Origin: Phascolarctobacterium sp. ET69 | GTDB lineage: Bacteria > Bacillota > Negativicutes > Acidaminococcales > Acidaminococcaceae | Assembly: GCF_023336935.1 (NCBI RefSeq) | Contig: NZ_JAMBLR010000002.1 | Location: 372,001-436,000 of the forward strand | Direction: 5' to 3' | Length of the DNA stretch: 64,000 bases | Part shown: positions 34,973 to 43,793 of the stretch, piece by piece | How the letters are laid out: each line of letters begins with the position of its first letter | Position numbering within the stretch: position 1 is the first letter of the stretch | Notes under the pieces: generated by a model | Database searches by the model: none | What the model saw: the letters and a program-made list of their open reading frames with translations, nothing else | What the model was told of the DNA's origin: nothing | Translations under genes and position numbers: made by a program

Positions 34973-37948
34973 ATGAAATATTGTGATAAATGTAGTAAGG
35001 AATTTGATGATGGCATGAAGTTTTGCCCATTATGTGGGAATATGTTAACTGCTAAAAATAATAATTGCTCCAATTGTGGCAAAGAAATAGTAGGAGATTT
35101 TAAATTTTGTCCATATTGTGGTACAGAAGTTGTTAACAATATGAAGCAAGAAGCTAGTGTAACAGTAGATGATAAAGTAGAACAAGAAACTGATGTAACA
35201 GTTGATAAGAAAGAAGAAGCTGAAGCTGAAGTAATAGTAGATGGCAAGGCAGAACAAGAAACCAGTGTAGCGGTGATAGATGATGATATAGAGTTAGATT
35301 CCAATATGGGAATCGTAGGTGATAAAATTGTCTTTAAAATAGGTACAGAAGTATTAAAGTATGACAAAGAAGTCAATATCATACACGCACTTAGGGTACA
35401 AGGACTTGAGGCTGCTCTTAAAGCTGAAGAATTATATGCTGCAAAATTAGAAGAGTATGGAGGTGTTGTTGGTTTCGTTCGTGAAGATGGTGAATATTTC
35501 GGCGTATATATGGTTAAAGAATTATTAAAGGCATTAGTGGAAGGGCTTATTAAAGAAGGAGGCTATTATAGCTTAAATTATAAAACCATTTTGGACGAAA
35601 ACAGGCAGTTCTTATTTCACGATTGGGAAGTATTGTGTAGAGAGATAAAGGAACAAAATCAAGAAATTGATGATTGGGTACAGTCGGAAAAAGACAGAAG
35701 AAAATTCCGTAAGGAAACAAGAGGCAGATTAGTTGGTGGAGGATTTGGGTTAAAGGGTGCAGCAGTTGGTATTGCGAAAGCTGGTGCAGTTAATCTTACT
35801 ACCGGTGCTGCACATAGCTTATTCAATATGGTTGGTAATATGATGACTAGCAATGATGCTAGCAACATGAAGAGGAAGCTGTATGATGACGCAAAAGTTA
35901 AGCTGGTTGAAGAAATAAAATCAATAGTTTTATGTTTGAGTGCAATTATAGAGCCGTACATATCTCGTACTGACTATAATTCTAGTAGTATTGAAGATAT
36001 GAATGAAAAAATCGAAAGAAATTTAATTGCGCAGCCGGATATAATACCGATTCTTATAGCAAATCTGAGGAAAAACCCATTTGTATCTAGTACTTATAAA
36101 TTATTATTAAAAAATATGTCTGAGAATGCATTTGATATTGTTGCAATGGCAAGAATATTCAAGGTATCGGATAAAGCAGGAAGATATTCTCTGGGAAATT
36201 ATGATTTCATCATAGAATTTGAAAAAGAACATACTGTGTGTGGTAAGGTTATTGTAGACAAGAAAGAATATGAACAGTTAATAGAATTAAAAAAGACCTT
36301 ATCAGTAGGCATAGTAGGCAAATATCACAAGTGTGAAATTGGAGAATTCCTTAATAGAAAATTTGTTTTTGATTATGAAAAAATTGAAGAAACCTTAAAA
36401 GATAATGTAGCGAAATGTGTTGAAACTTATTATATAAACATAGAGAAACATATTGATGAAATCATAGAATATATAAAAGTTGAAATACAAAATGATGATA
36501 AGTTTTCATTGACTAAATGGTATACAGATAAGATAATCAGTGATTTTGTATCATTAAAAACACTTGTCAAGAAATATCATGATGAAACTAATAAACTAAT
36601 CGAGTTTAACAATAAAAGGAAAGCATGCATAGACAATGTTGATGCAGAAGGATTCTTCAAATTAGACCCTAGAGATAAATCAGCATACGAACTTGGCAAG
36701 ATGTATTTGGAAGGCAATGGTGTTGAAAAAAATATAAATATTGCTCTGGCATATTTTATAAAAGGAGCAAATGCGAACTGTGCTAACTGTGAATATACAT
36801 TAGGAACACTTTATGCAGGCAATGTTTTTACTGATTATGGAAAACTGAAATACTGGATGAAACAGGCTGATATACATAAAAATTCTATTGCCCATTCATA
36901 CTTATCTCAGGAAAGTAATTATTTTGCTAAGATTCCTAATATTAATCTATTAGAGGCTTTAAGTGGCAAAGAAATGGAAAATGAATTCATTAAGTATATA
37001 ACTTTGCCAATTATAAATGAGTTTTTAAAAGATTATGACAATAAGAAAAAAGATTATGTGATACATAAGAATTTAAAAGGGTTTTTTGAAATAGATCCTA
37101 GCAACGTTGATAAGTATGTAATGGGAGTGAAGTATGAAGAAGGAACAGAAGTGCCTGTTAACGGAGATATTGCCGTTGCATATTATTTAAAAGGTTCGTT
37201 AGAAGATAATGACAATAGATGTCAGTATAGAATAGCTACGTTATATGGAAAAACAGCAGCAAGTACATCTGATGTTGAAAAGCTCAAATATTGGATGTTA
37301 AAAGCTATGGAAAATGGCAATAATGATGCAAAAGAATATTTAGAGTCAAATGCTGCTTATTTTTCACAAATAAGGACTATTTCAACGGATGAAGCCTTGA
37401 ATGGCTTCCCAGCAGATTATATATTTACTGGATTTATACTTTTAACATATAAACGTAATAAAAGCGGAAATTTGATTTCAGATAAAAACAATGATTCTCT
37501 GTTTGATGAACTTTTTCATCAGATTACAGCTGATAGTGATTTGAAGGGGTCATATTATCTCAAAAATCATATGGACAAATATAAAGCTGAAAATGCTATT
37601 TCTGAATATGGTAAGAGATGTAATCTGACGGTTGCTGATATTATTATGCAGTTCGATCGTACATTTTTTGGTACCGGTTCAGAAGGATTTATAGTAAGTG
37701 CTGATGGCTTTTTATCACATGAATATGGGGCTATTATCAAATTCAAAGATATGGAGTATATGTTAAGGTTTGATTCTGCGCTATATGTGAAGTTATTAGC
37801 TAAAGATGAAATTATCAAAGTTATCGACTGTGAGAATAAATCATGTGCTCGCTTTGCCTTATATTCATTGAGTAAAATATTAGGCGGTGTGCTTTGCTAT
37901 GACGGCAAAGAAACTTATAAAAACATAATGAAGTTATCGTTTATATGA
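34973..37948 (+). CDS. Large zinc-ribbon protein with Sel1-like repeats (991 aa)
   Basis: A 991-residue protein without signal peptide. Two zinc ribbons open it: C4/C7 with C18/C21 and C32/C35 with C46/C49. Residues ~55-110 are an acidic linker of degenerate repeats of the form V-x-V-D-x-K-x-EQET. Residues ~120-240 are a mixed domain of unknown type; ~247-292 are a Gly/Ala-rich, GxxxG-bearing segment (GGGFGLKGAAVGIAKAGAV) that could insert in a membrane. Residues ~560-655 and ~705-800 contain Sel1-like repeats (YELGKMYLEGNGVEKNINIALAYFIKGA and a second set). The remaining C-terminal ~190 residues are unrecognised. A+T-rich and rich in Lys/Ile, unlike core genes. It sits alone behind a terminator. 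I do not know its function; the architecture suggests a large scaffold or sensor, possibly in defence. Confidence 0.72.
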   Translation: MKYCDKCSKEFDDGMKFCPLCGNMLTAKNNNCSNCGKEIVGDFKFCPYCGTEVVNNMKQEASVTVDDKVEQETDVTVDKKEEAEAEVIVDGKAEQETSVAVIDDDIELDSNMGIVGDKIVFKIGTEVLKYDKEVNIIHALRVQGLEAALKAEELYAAKLEEYGGVVGFVREDGEYFGVYMVKELLKALVEGLIKEGGYYSLNYKTILDENRQFLFHDWEVLCREIKEQNQEIDDWVQSEKDRRKFRKETRGRLVGGGFGLKGAAVGIAKAGAVNLTTGAAHSLFNMVGNMMTSNDASNMKRKLYDDAKVKLVEEIKSIVLCLSAIIEPYISRTDYNSSSIEDMNEKIERNLIAQPDIIPILIANLRKNPFVSSTYKLLLKNMSENAFDIVAMARIFKVSDKAGRYSLGNYDFIIEFEKEHTVCGKVIVDKKEYEQLIELKKTLSVGIVGKYHKCEIGEFLNRKFVFDYEKIEETLKDNVAKCVETYYINIEKHIDEIIEYIKVEIQNDDKFSLTKWYTDKIISDFVSLKTLVKKYHDETNKLIEFNNKRKACIDNVDAEGFFKLDPRDKSAYELGKMYLEGNGVEKNINIALAYFIKGANANCANCEYTLGTLYAGNVFTDYGKLKYWMKQADIHKNSIAHSYLSQESNYFAKIPNINLLEALSGKEMENEFIKYITLPIINEFLKDYDNKKKDYVIHKNLKGFFEIDPSNVDKYVMGVKYEEGTEVPVNGDIAVAYYLKGSLEDNDNRCQYRIATLYGKTAASTSDVEKLKYWMLKAMENGNNDAKEYLESNAAYFSQIRTISTDEALNGFPADYIFTGFILLTYKRNKSGNLISDKNNDSLFDELFHQITADSDLKGSYYLKNHMDKYKAENAISEYGKRCNLTVADIIMQFDRTFFGTGSEGFIVSADGFLSHEYGAIIKFKDMEYMLRFDSALYVKLLAKDEIIKVIDCENKSCARFALYSLSKILGGVLCYDGKETYKNIMKLSFI

Positions 37949-38039
37949 GATGAAAGTAAATTTATTGATTGTATTAGTTTTATATGCTGTGGCTAGTTTA
38001 TAGCTATAGCATATAAAATGATTTTGAAAAGAGGTATAA

Positions 38040-38138
38040 ATGATGAAAAAATATGCTTGTTTTCTATGCTTAGTAATATTTATATTATCTTTAGGTTTAT
38101 TAGGCTGTAGTAAATCCCTGCTAATAAATGCCTATTGA
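38040..38138 (+). pseudogene. Lipoprotein N-terminus, short or truncated (32 codons)
   Basis: ATG 38040 follows GAGG and encodes MMKKYACFLCLVIFILSLGLLGCSKS then seven more residues and a stop. The hydrophobic segment with a lipobox (LLGC, C23) is a good lipoprotein signal, but the mature part is only ten residues. It may be the remnant of a longer lipoprotein gene cut short by a stop or deletion, or a genuine small lipopeptide. The terminator at 38182 follows 43 bp later, as if the original gene end were kept. Confidence 0.5.
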
Positions 38139-38181
38139 TTTATTAAATTCATATAGCAGTATAATTAAGAGTGATGTTAAT

Positions 38182-38223
38182 AAAATACTCCAATCCGTTC
38201 ATATACGGATTGGAGTATTTTTT
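38182..38223 (+). terminator. Intrinsic terminator
   Basis: AAAATACTCCAATCCG pairs perfectly with CGGATTGGAGTATTTT over an 8-nt loop, with T residues following. Confidence 0.9.
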
Positions 38224-38276
38224 ATGTTATAATTATAATAAAAAACATATTTTACCAAAAAGGAGCTTCATACGAG

Positions 38277-39869
38277 ATGTTAAAAATAAATAAATACTGC
38301 TCTTTAGAAGAGCTTCTAGAAGATGACGGACGTTTTATAGAAAAGCTTTTGAAAGAAGATGATGGACGGCGTTTTATAGAAGAGCTTTTAAAAGAAAGTG
38401 GTGAACATTTTACAGAAGAGCTTACAAAAGAAGATAGTGGACGTTTTATAGAGGAACTTTTGAAAGATGAGCATATAAAAATTTTAATAAAAGAAAAAAT
38501 ATTAGAAAAATCAATACGTATATTATGTTGTGTAATACAAGGATTGGCTTCTCCGTTTTTAGAGGATGTAAAAAAAGCTCAACGCATACTTACCGTCTTT
38601 GAAAAAAAGCCATGTGTTATTTTTGCAGGGCGGTTATATGCTAAGGAAATGGAGAAAATTAGAGATGATATACATATACAATCTTTAATGGATGTAGAGT
38701 TGAATGGAATTGGAGTGAAAATAAACACTAAGTTTGAAGATATTAATATAAAATTAGAAAATTTCATTCTGTATAATAAAGATTTTAAAGACGATGCTAT
38801 TAGCCCAAATATAAAAAATATGCTCAATTGTGAAGTTTATAAATTAGTATCGTTGATAAGAGATAAAGGCGAGTTAGATATTATAGCTTCTTTAATTGAG
38901 GCATTTGAAGAAAGCATTGCTATAGGGACTGCTCGTAAAATTATAACGGGGTATCTAAGAAAAAATAACTCTGATGAATATTGGATAGAGACACATAAAA
39001 ATCATAATGAAAGACTGTTAGAAGTATATATGAATATATTAAATGTTATAAATGCTAGCGAATTACAAGCCCCTAATATAAAAAGATTACCATTTACAAA
39101 TTTTTTAAATAAAAAACTTTCGGATTTTACTCTTCCGGGACTGGTTTTATTGTTCATAGCAGGGGGAAAGGACAAAAATATTCATCCATATATAAAAAGT
39201 GGCTATGGAGAAAAGTTTAATATTTTAAATTGGCGAAAAGATGGCTATATTTTAAGGCTTAGCAGTATTGCTTGGATATACAATATTTTTTATTTAAAAC
39301 ATTATATTTGCTTTAATGTAGAACATAAATTGAATGAAAAAATAAAATTATCTAACCGGATTGAAAGTAATATTTATACATTAGAAAAATTTTTAAAAAG
39401 CAATAGTTCGAATGGATTTAATGAAATAGAAACGATATATGACAATAATGAAAAAGCTTTGCAATTCTCTGATGAAAAATTTATTTTAAATGAATATAAA
39501 AGAAAATTGATAAGCGATTATGAGAAATTTTATATGCAGAAAATATTTGATAAAGAAATTAAAGTTCAATATCTTGCAAGTAATAGTAAAAAGAAGAGCA
39601 AATATAATTTAATAGATAGTAAGGTCTCTATGTGTGCATCTTATATATGGAGAGGGTATGAAGATTTTGAAATATTTCAAAAGAATTTTATTAATATTGA
39701 TTTTAAGATTGAATGCGACAATCTTGGTGAATGGTTAATTAATACAGTTAATAAGTCAAATTTAATTGAGGAGTTAGATAAAAATGAGCTTTTAGACATC
39801 AAAAATAAAATTGATGAATTTTCGGATTACATCAATAAGATAGTAAATAAGAAAGTTTTAGCAAAATAA
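38277..39869 (+). CDS. Unrecognised 530-aa protein with N-terminal tandem repeats
   Basis: A 530-residue, Lys/Ile/Asn-rich cytosolic protein with no signal peptide. Residues ~15-63 are four repeats of the type E-D-D-G-R-F-I-E-E-L-L-K, forming an amphipathic, probably helical, section. The rest is mostly alpha-helical with no motif I recognise; IIASLIEAFEESIAIG, FTLPGLVLLFIAGGKDKNI and AGRLYAKEMEKIRDD are the most regular parts. ATG follows AAGGAG. Base composition is strongly A+T-rich. It is a single-gene unit between two perfect terminators in the accessory region, like its neighbours. Function unknown; a defence or phage-interaction role would be a guess from context only. Confidence 0.65.
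   Translation: MLKINKYCSLEELLEDDGRFIEKLLKEDDGRRFIEELLKESGEHFTEELTKEDSGRFIEELLKDEHIKILIKEKILEKSIRILCCVIQGLASPFLEDVKKAQRILTVFEKKPCVIFAGRLYAKEMEKIRDDIHIQSLMDVELNGIGVKINTKFEDINIKLENFILYNKDFKDDAISPNIKNMLNCEVYKLVSLIRDKGELDIIASLIEAFEESIAIGTARKIITGYLRKNNSDEYWIETHKNHNERLLEVYMNILNVINASELQAPNIKRLPFTNFLNKKLSDFTLPGLVLLFIAGGKDKNIHPYIKSGYGEKFNILNWRKDGYILRLSSIAWIYNIFYLKHYICFNVEHKLNEKIKLSNRIESNIYTLEKFLKSNSSNGFNEIETIYDNNEKALQFSDEKFILNEYKRKLISDYEKFYMQKIFDKEIKVQYLASNSKKKSKYNLIDSKVSMCASYIWRGYEDFEIFQKNFINIDFKIECDNLGEWLINTVNKSNLIEELDKNELLDIKNKIDEFSDYINKIVNKKVLAK
38319..38465 (+). repeat. Four in-frame tandem repeats (36-39 bp) in the 530-aa gene
   Basis: Units at 38319-38354, 38355-38393 (one extra codon), 38394-38429 and 38430-38465 encode variants of EDDGRFIEELLK. 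Units 1, 2 and 4 are closely alike at DNA level and unit 3 is more diverged, so the array could vary in copy number by slippage without breaking the frame. Confidence 0.8.
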
Positions 39870-39885
39870 TTTTCTCCAACAATTT

Positions 39886-39933
39886 ACACCATAACGTATA
39901 GAACTAAGGTTTTATATGTTATGGTGTTTTTTT
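39886..39933 (+). terminator. Intrinsic terminator
   Basis: ACACCATAACGTATA pairs with TATATGTTATGGTGT (one G-U) over a 12-nt loop, followed by seven T residues. Confidence 0.9.
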
Positions 39934-39994
39934 ACCCAAAATTATAATTTTTTTTGGGGAAAAAAGCATATCCGTAGATATTACACTAAAAGCA

Positions 39995-40372
39995 CATCAG
40001 GAAAAACGATAAGTGGCCTGATGATAAACAAGAAAGGAGGTCAAAGCTATGAAAGCACAATTCCCGGAAGATTGCGTTTTTCGTAATCGGTATTTTCAAT
40101 GGCTAACAGGAATACCTTAGGTTTTGTTAAGTCCGGTTCTTAAAAACCTCAAGCACAAAGAAAGTGCAACCCCTACGGATTGCATTGCTCTTGTATGCGA
40201 AAAGTGTTTTGCAGTGCTTGCATGAACAATAACGGCGCTATTGAGTACGAGCTGGGCTTGAACCTTGAAAACTTAATAAGAACTCCTCTGCTTACTTGCT
40301 AACCCGGCAGCTATTACCAAGAAAAACGTTTGTATCTAACAGATTTTTCAAATTTTGAAAGGAGTGTTTGTT
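39995..40372 (+). other. Structured leader upstream of the ATPase gene
   Basis: About 380 bp with no long gene. It contains a hairpin (CATCAGG 39995-40001 with CCTGATG 40017-40023), a 23-codon ORF at 40049, AGGTTTT/AAAACCT arms around 40119-40147, and a GCAC/GTGC hairpin after that. Several A-rich linkers and short stems suggest a regulatory RNA leader or control region of the mobile element. It does not match a riboswitch class I know. Confidence 0.4.
40049..40120 (+). CDS. Short leader ORF, 23 codons
   Basis: ATG 40049 lies 8 bp after a very strong AAGAAAGGAGG site and encodes MKAQFPEDCVFRNRYFQWL plus four residues before TAG. The ribosome site is the main evidence that it is translated. 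It lies 250 bp before the ATPase gene and may be a leader peptide or a short conserved protein of the element. No similarity recognised. Confidence 0.4.
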   Translation: MKAQFPEDCVFRNRYFQWLTGIP

Positions 40373-42019
40373 ATGGCTTTTAAAACAGAAGCGAAACCTA
40401 AAAAGGTTACGATAGAAAATGACGGTTACTGCATTGACTGCAGTGAACAGGTATCTGAATCTAATGAAAAGCAGAACGCTGTAAGCGATGACGTCAAGAA
40501 AGGAAGCCTTGAGGAAACAATCAAGAACTTTCTTGATGAATTTTTAAATAATTATAGCTTTTTCAAAGGCATAAATACAGGAAAAATATATGTCACCTGG
40601 GAGAAGTACAAGAACGTTTGGCAGACGAACATTGTAGATAGCGATGACTTCAAGGCGGAGTTGAGAGAGTTGTTAGAATATTATATCGATTCCAACAAAA
40701 TTTATTCCGATAATAAACTCAAAACTATCGTTGGTTATCTGCTAGATAAAGTTCGGTTATCCAAGAAGGAGAAGTGGGTCTATACAAGAGTGGCTTATAG
40801 GGATGAAAGTATTTATTACAATCTTAATGACAGTAAAAGCCAAACGGTTAAGATAAGCGATAACGGTTGTACAGTAGTATCTGCTAAGCATTTTTTTGAT
40901 GAATACTTCGTTATGTATTCGACTACTTCTATGGGAGCCCAGAAGAAGCCGGTTGAGGAGAATGATGGCAGAAGTTTGATGGACTTATTTAAGCCGTATA
41001 TCAATCTTAAGGAAAGCGAACAAATTCTTTTAGTGGTCACCATAATGACATGGTTCATTGCCGACATTCCAAAGCCGGTGATAGTGTTACTGGGTGGTCA
41101 GGGAACTGGAAAAACAACATTATCGCGAATGATTAAGATGATTGTAGACCCTTCTGACTATGATGCTTTTACCATGCCAAAGAGTAAAGAAGATTTGAGC
41201 GTTGCACTGGCTAATAATTACCTGCTAACGATAGACAACGTTTCCGTCTTGCCTAAAGAATCAAGCGATTTGTTGTGTTCTGCTGTAACCGGTGCTTCTA
41301 GTATCACCAGAACTTTGTTTACTAATAACGAAGTAAGCATTGTTACATTCCAAAATGCTCTTTTAATTAACGGCATTACTATCAGTAATTTTAAACCGGA
41401 TTTTTATGACAGAAGTATTCTGTTTGAAATGGAGCGTTTACAAGGCGAGTACAAGCTTACCCAAGAGTTTATTGACAATTTTAAGAGTGACCTTCCTCGC
41501 ATTTTGGGAGAGATTTTCAATACTTTAGAAAAGGCAATAAAGCTGCATAAAAATCTTCCGGTCAGCGGAAATTATCGTATGGCTGATTATGCGCATTGGG
41601 GCAGAGCAATATCTAAGGTGCTGTTTGATAACGAAAACGTGTTCCTGAACGCTTATAACGAGAACCGGCAAGCAGTATCTCAGTATGTTCTTGATGAGAA
41701 TCCCGTGGCTAGTGTACTGGAGTCGAAGCTTAAGACTTTTTTTGATAATAAAATAGAAGGTTTTAGCTGTTCTAAATTAACTTATGGAAAAATTTATGAA
41801 GATACTCCTACAAATTTGTTGAGAGAGTTGGAAAATGAAACTCAAAAACCAAATTTAACGTATGCTCTAAGAAGTCCTAACTGGCCTAAAACGCCGCAGG
41901 AACTTTCCCTTCAATTAAAACGGCTTAAAGAAGATTTTGTTGATTTAGGCTATCTAATTGATATAGGCAATAAGAAAAACGGAAAGCGGTACATAACGAT
42001 TACCAAGGTGAAATCGTAG
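40373..42019 (+). CDS. SF3-helicase-like ATPase of a mobile element (Cch/primase-helicase type)
   Basis: A 548-residue cytosolic ATPase. The Walker A motif is LLGGQGTGKTTL near residue 240, and the B-region is YLLTIDNVSVLPKESSDLL near 290; RTLFTNNEVSIVTFQNALLINGI and the PDFYDRSILFEMERL segment (~345) resemble the sensor and arginine-finger area of phage D5-like and primase-helicase proteins. The N-terminal 200 residues, rich in Lys and Tyr, could form a DNA-binding or degenerate primase part. ATG 40373 follows AAAGGAG; a TTG earlier overlaps that site. It lies directly upstream of the two serine recombinases, like the cch helicase genes of SCC elements, which are thought to aid element replication. 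Confidence 0.75.
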   Translation: MAFKTEAKPKKVTIENDGYCIDCSEQVSESNEKQNAVSDDVKKGSLEETIKNFLDEFLNNYSFFKGINTGKIYVTWEKYKNVWQTNIVDSDDFKAELRELLEYYIDSNKIYSDNKLKTIVGYLLDKVRLSKKEKWVYTRVAYRDESIYYNLNDSKSQTVKISDNGCTVVSAKHFFDEYFVMYSTTSMGAQKKPVEENDGRSLMDLFKPYINLKESEQILLVVTIMTWFIADIPKPVIVLLGGQGTGKTTLSRMIKMIVDPSDYDAFTMPKSKEDLSVALANNYLLTIDNVSVLPKESSDLLCSAVTGASSITRTLFTNNEVSIVTFQNALLINGITISNFKPDFYDRSILFEMERLQGEYKLTQEFIDNFKSDLPRILGEIFNTLEKAIKLHKNLPVSGNYRMADYAHWGRAISKVLFDNENVFLNAYNENRQAVSQYVLDENPVASVLESKLKTFFDNKIEGFSCSKLTYGKIYEDTPTNLLRELENETQKPNLTYALRSPNWPKTPQELSLQLKRLKEDFVDLGYLIDIGNKKNGKRYITITKVKS

Positions 42020-42131
42020 TATCTTGCTTTTCGCCTTCGGATGTCGATAATGAAAATATCGTTTTTATGAATATATATTATATTCATGAAAGCGTTAACT
42101 CTGCAAAGCTTATAAGAAAGGAGTGAGGAAA

Positions 42132-42257
42132 ATGGCAAACAATGACAGACTGCAAGAAATCACCGATTTGTTAGCAGTGATTATCCTTGACAGCATGAAG
42201 AAAGAAGAAACTTTTGCCGAAACTGCTGATAGTGAGGATATTGACGAGGCAGCATAG
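42132..42257 (+). CDS. Small acidic protein (41 aa) between the ATPase and recombinase genes
   Basis: ATG 42132 follows AAAGGAGTGAGG and encodes a 41-residue protein, MANNDRLQEITDLLAVIILD and then an acidic tail ending DEAA. It is predicted as one amphipathic helix. Its stop lies 8 bp before the first large serine recombinase, so it is probably in the same operon. SCC elements carry a similarly placed small ORF between the helicase and ccrA. No function known. Confidence 0.6.
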   Translation: MANNDRLQEITDLLAVIILDSMKKEETFAETADSEDIDEAA

Positions 42258-42265
42258 GGGTAAAA

Positions 42266-43792
42266 ATGAACAGATTTAACTTAGTTGCTTTGTATGTACG
42301 AGTAAGCACAGATAAGCAGGTCACCGAAGGCTATAGTCTCGAAGCACAGGAAACCGTGCTTCGAGATAAAGCCATCAGTGATGGTAAGGTAGTGTATAAG
42401 GTTTACAGTGACGCCGGGTTATCCGGAGCTAAGACTGATAGACCAGGGCTTGTAGAGCTGCTTAAAGACGCTGAGAGAGGGCTTTTTGGTAGCGTATACG
42501 TATGGAGTATAGACCGAGTTGCCCGAAAGCTTAGATACTTATGGGGCGTTATAGAACGGCTTATACAAGCTGATGTAGGTTTTTTAAGTGTTAACGAAAA
42601 CATTGACATCAGTACTCAGGAAGGAAAATTCCTTTTAGGTTTTATGGGCAGCATTGCCCAAAACCAGAGAGACACCATAAGAAAGAATTGCATGTTGGGT
42701 AGCCGGAAGAAAGCACAGGCAGGCAAGGTCGTTGGCGGCAATATTCTTGGCTATAAACGTGTACTTGACGAAGATGACCCACAAGGCGGCACTAAACTCG
42801 TCATAGAGGAAAAGGAAGCTGGCGTAGTAAGAAAAATCTTCGACCTTTACTGCAGCGGTTATGGGCTGAAAGCAACTGCGAGTAAGGTGAATGCAATAGG
42901 TATGCGTAGTAAAAACGGTAAAAAGTTTTCCTTAACGACCATAAGGACTATATTAACCAACAAAGCGTATATCGGTATGGTCAAGTATGGCGGTGAATAC
43001 TTTCAAGGTATTCATGAACCAATAATCGAGAGGGACGTGTGGGATAAAGCACAGAGCCTTTTGAAATCCAAAGGCAGGTATTCTAAAATTGTACCTTACA
43101 AATATATGCTTTCTGGCTTGATAAAGTGTCCGATATGTGGATGGGGAATGCTTCCAACTCATGCAAAAAGAATAAATAAAGACGGAAGTATAAACTACAA
43201 TTACTACTATACCTGTGGTCAGTATATGAATAAAGGTGTGGGTAGCTGTACTAGCAATGTAGTAAAAGCTCAGGAAGCCGACACAACTGTTATAGATTTC
43301 CTTACTGGTTATTTAAGTAATGACGGTTGGAAAAATGCTGTACTTTCTGAAATAAGAAAGAAATTCTCAGCAGATTCTGAGATTGTTGCAGATGTTAAAC
43401 ATCGAAAGTCTGATTTGGAAATGTTAAAGGCTAAAAGAAGAAGCGTTCTTCTGAGGTACGAGGATGGTGACCTGGATAGAGAAGATTTTCTAAAAGAGTT
43501 CGCTGGAATCAAGATAAAGATAGAGCAGGCAGAAAAAGAGCTGAAAACATTAGAAGAACAGGCTGCTGTACCAAACTATAACGAGGCAGATGTGATAGCT
43601 GCTTTTGGTAAGTTACCTGCGTTGATTAAACGTGCATCAGAAGATAAGAAGTTAAAGCTGCTGCACAGTGTTGTGAAGGCAGTGTTTGTCAACTCAGATA
43701 GAAAGGTGTCCATGGTAGAAGTATACTTGCCAACTTTAAAAACAGGTGGCGTACAGCAAACACTAATCATTAATTTAGAAAGTGGTGATTGA
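42266..43792 (+). CDS. Large serine recombinase 1
   Basis: A 508-residue site-specific recombinase. The catalytic domain begins at YVRVSTDKQ with the nucleophile S14, followed by GYSLEAQ, SDAGLSGAKTDRPGL and IDRVARKL. The Recombinase domain (residues ~160-260, GYKRV.. and YIGMVKYGGEYFQGIHEPII) is followed by a zinc ribbon (IKCPICGWGM ... YYTCGQ) near residues 285-325 and a C-terminal coiled coil (LKAKRRSVLLRYEDG, ~390-440). Such enzymes integrate and excise elements between short att sites. It lies one base upstream of a second recombinase in the same direction. The paired layout recalls ccrA/ccrB; which of the two is catalytically dominant cannot be read. Confidence 0.93.
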   Translation: MNRFNLVALYVRVSTDKQVTEGYSLEAQETVLRDKAISDGKVVYKVYSDAGLSGAKTDRPGLVELLKDAERGLFGSVYVWSIDRVARKLRYLWGVIERLIQADVGFLSVNENIDISTQEGKFLLGFMGSIAQNQRDTIRKNCMLGSRKKAQAGKVVGGNILGYKRVLDEDDPQGGTKLVIEEKEAGVVRKIFDLYCSGYGLKATASKVNAIGMRSKNGKKFSLTTIRTILTNKAYIGMVKYGGEYFQGIHEPIIERDVWDKAQSLLKSKGRYSKIVPYKYMLSGLIKCPICGWGMLPTHAKRINKDGSINYNYYYTCGQYMNKGVGSCTSNVVKAQEADTTVIDFLTGYLSNDGWKNAVLSEIRKKFSADSEIVADVKHRKSDLEMLKAKRRSVLLRYEDGDLDREDFLKEFAGIKIKIEQAEKELKTLEEQAAVPNYNEADVIAAFGKLPALIKRASEDKKLKLLHSVVKAVFVNSDRKVSMVEVYLPTLKTGGVQQTLIINLESGD

Positions 43793-43793
43793 T

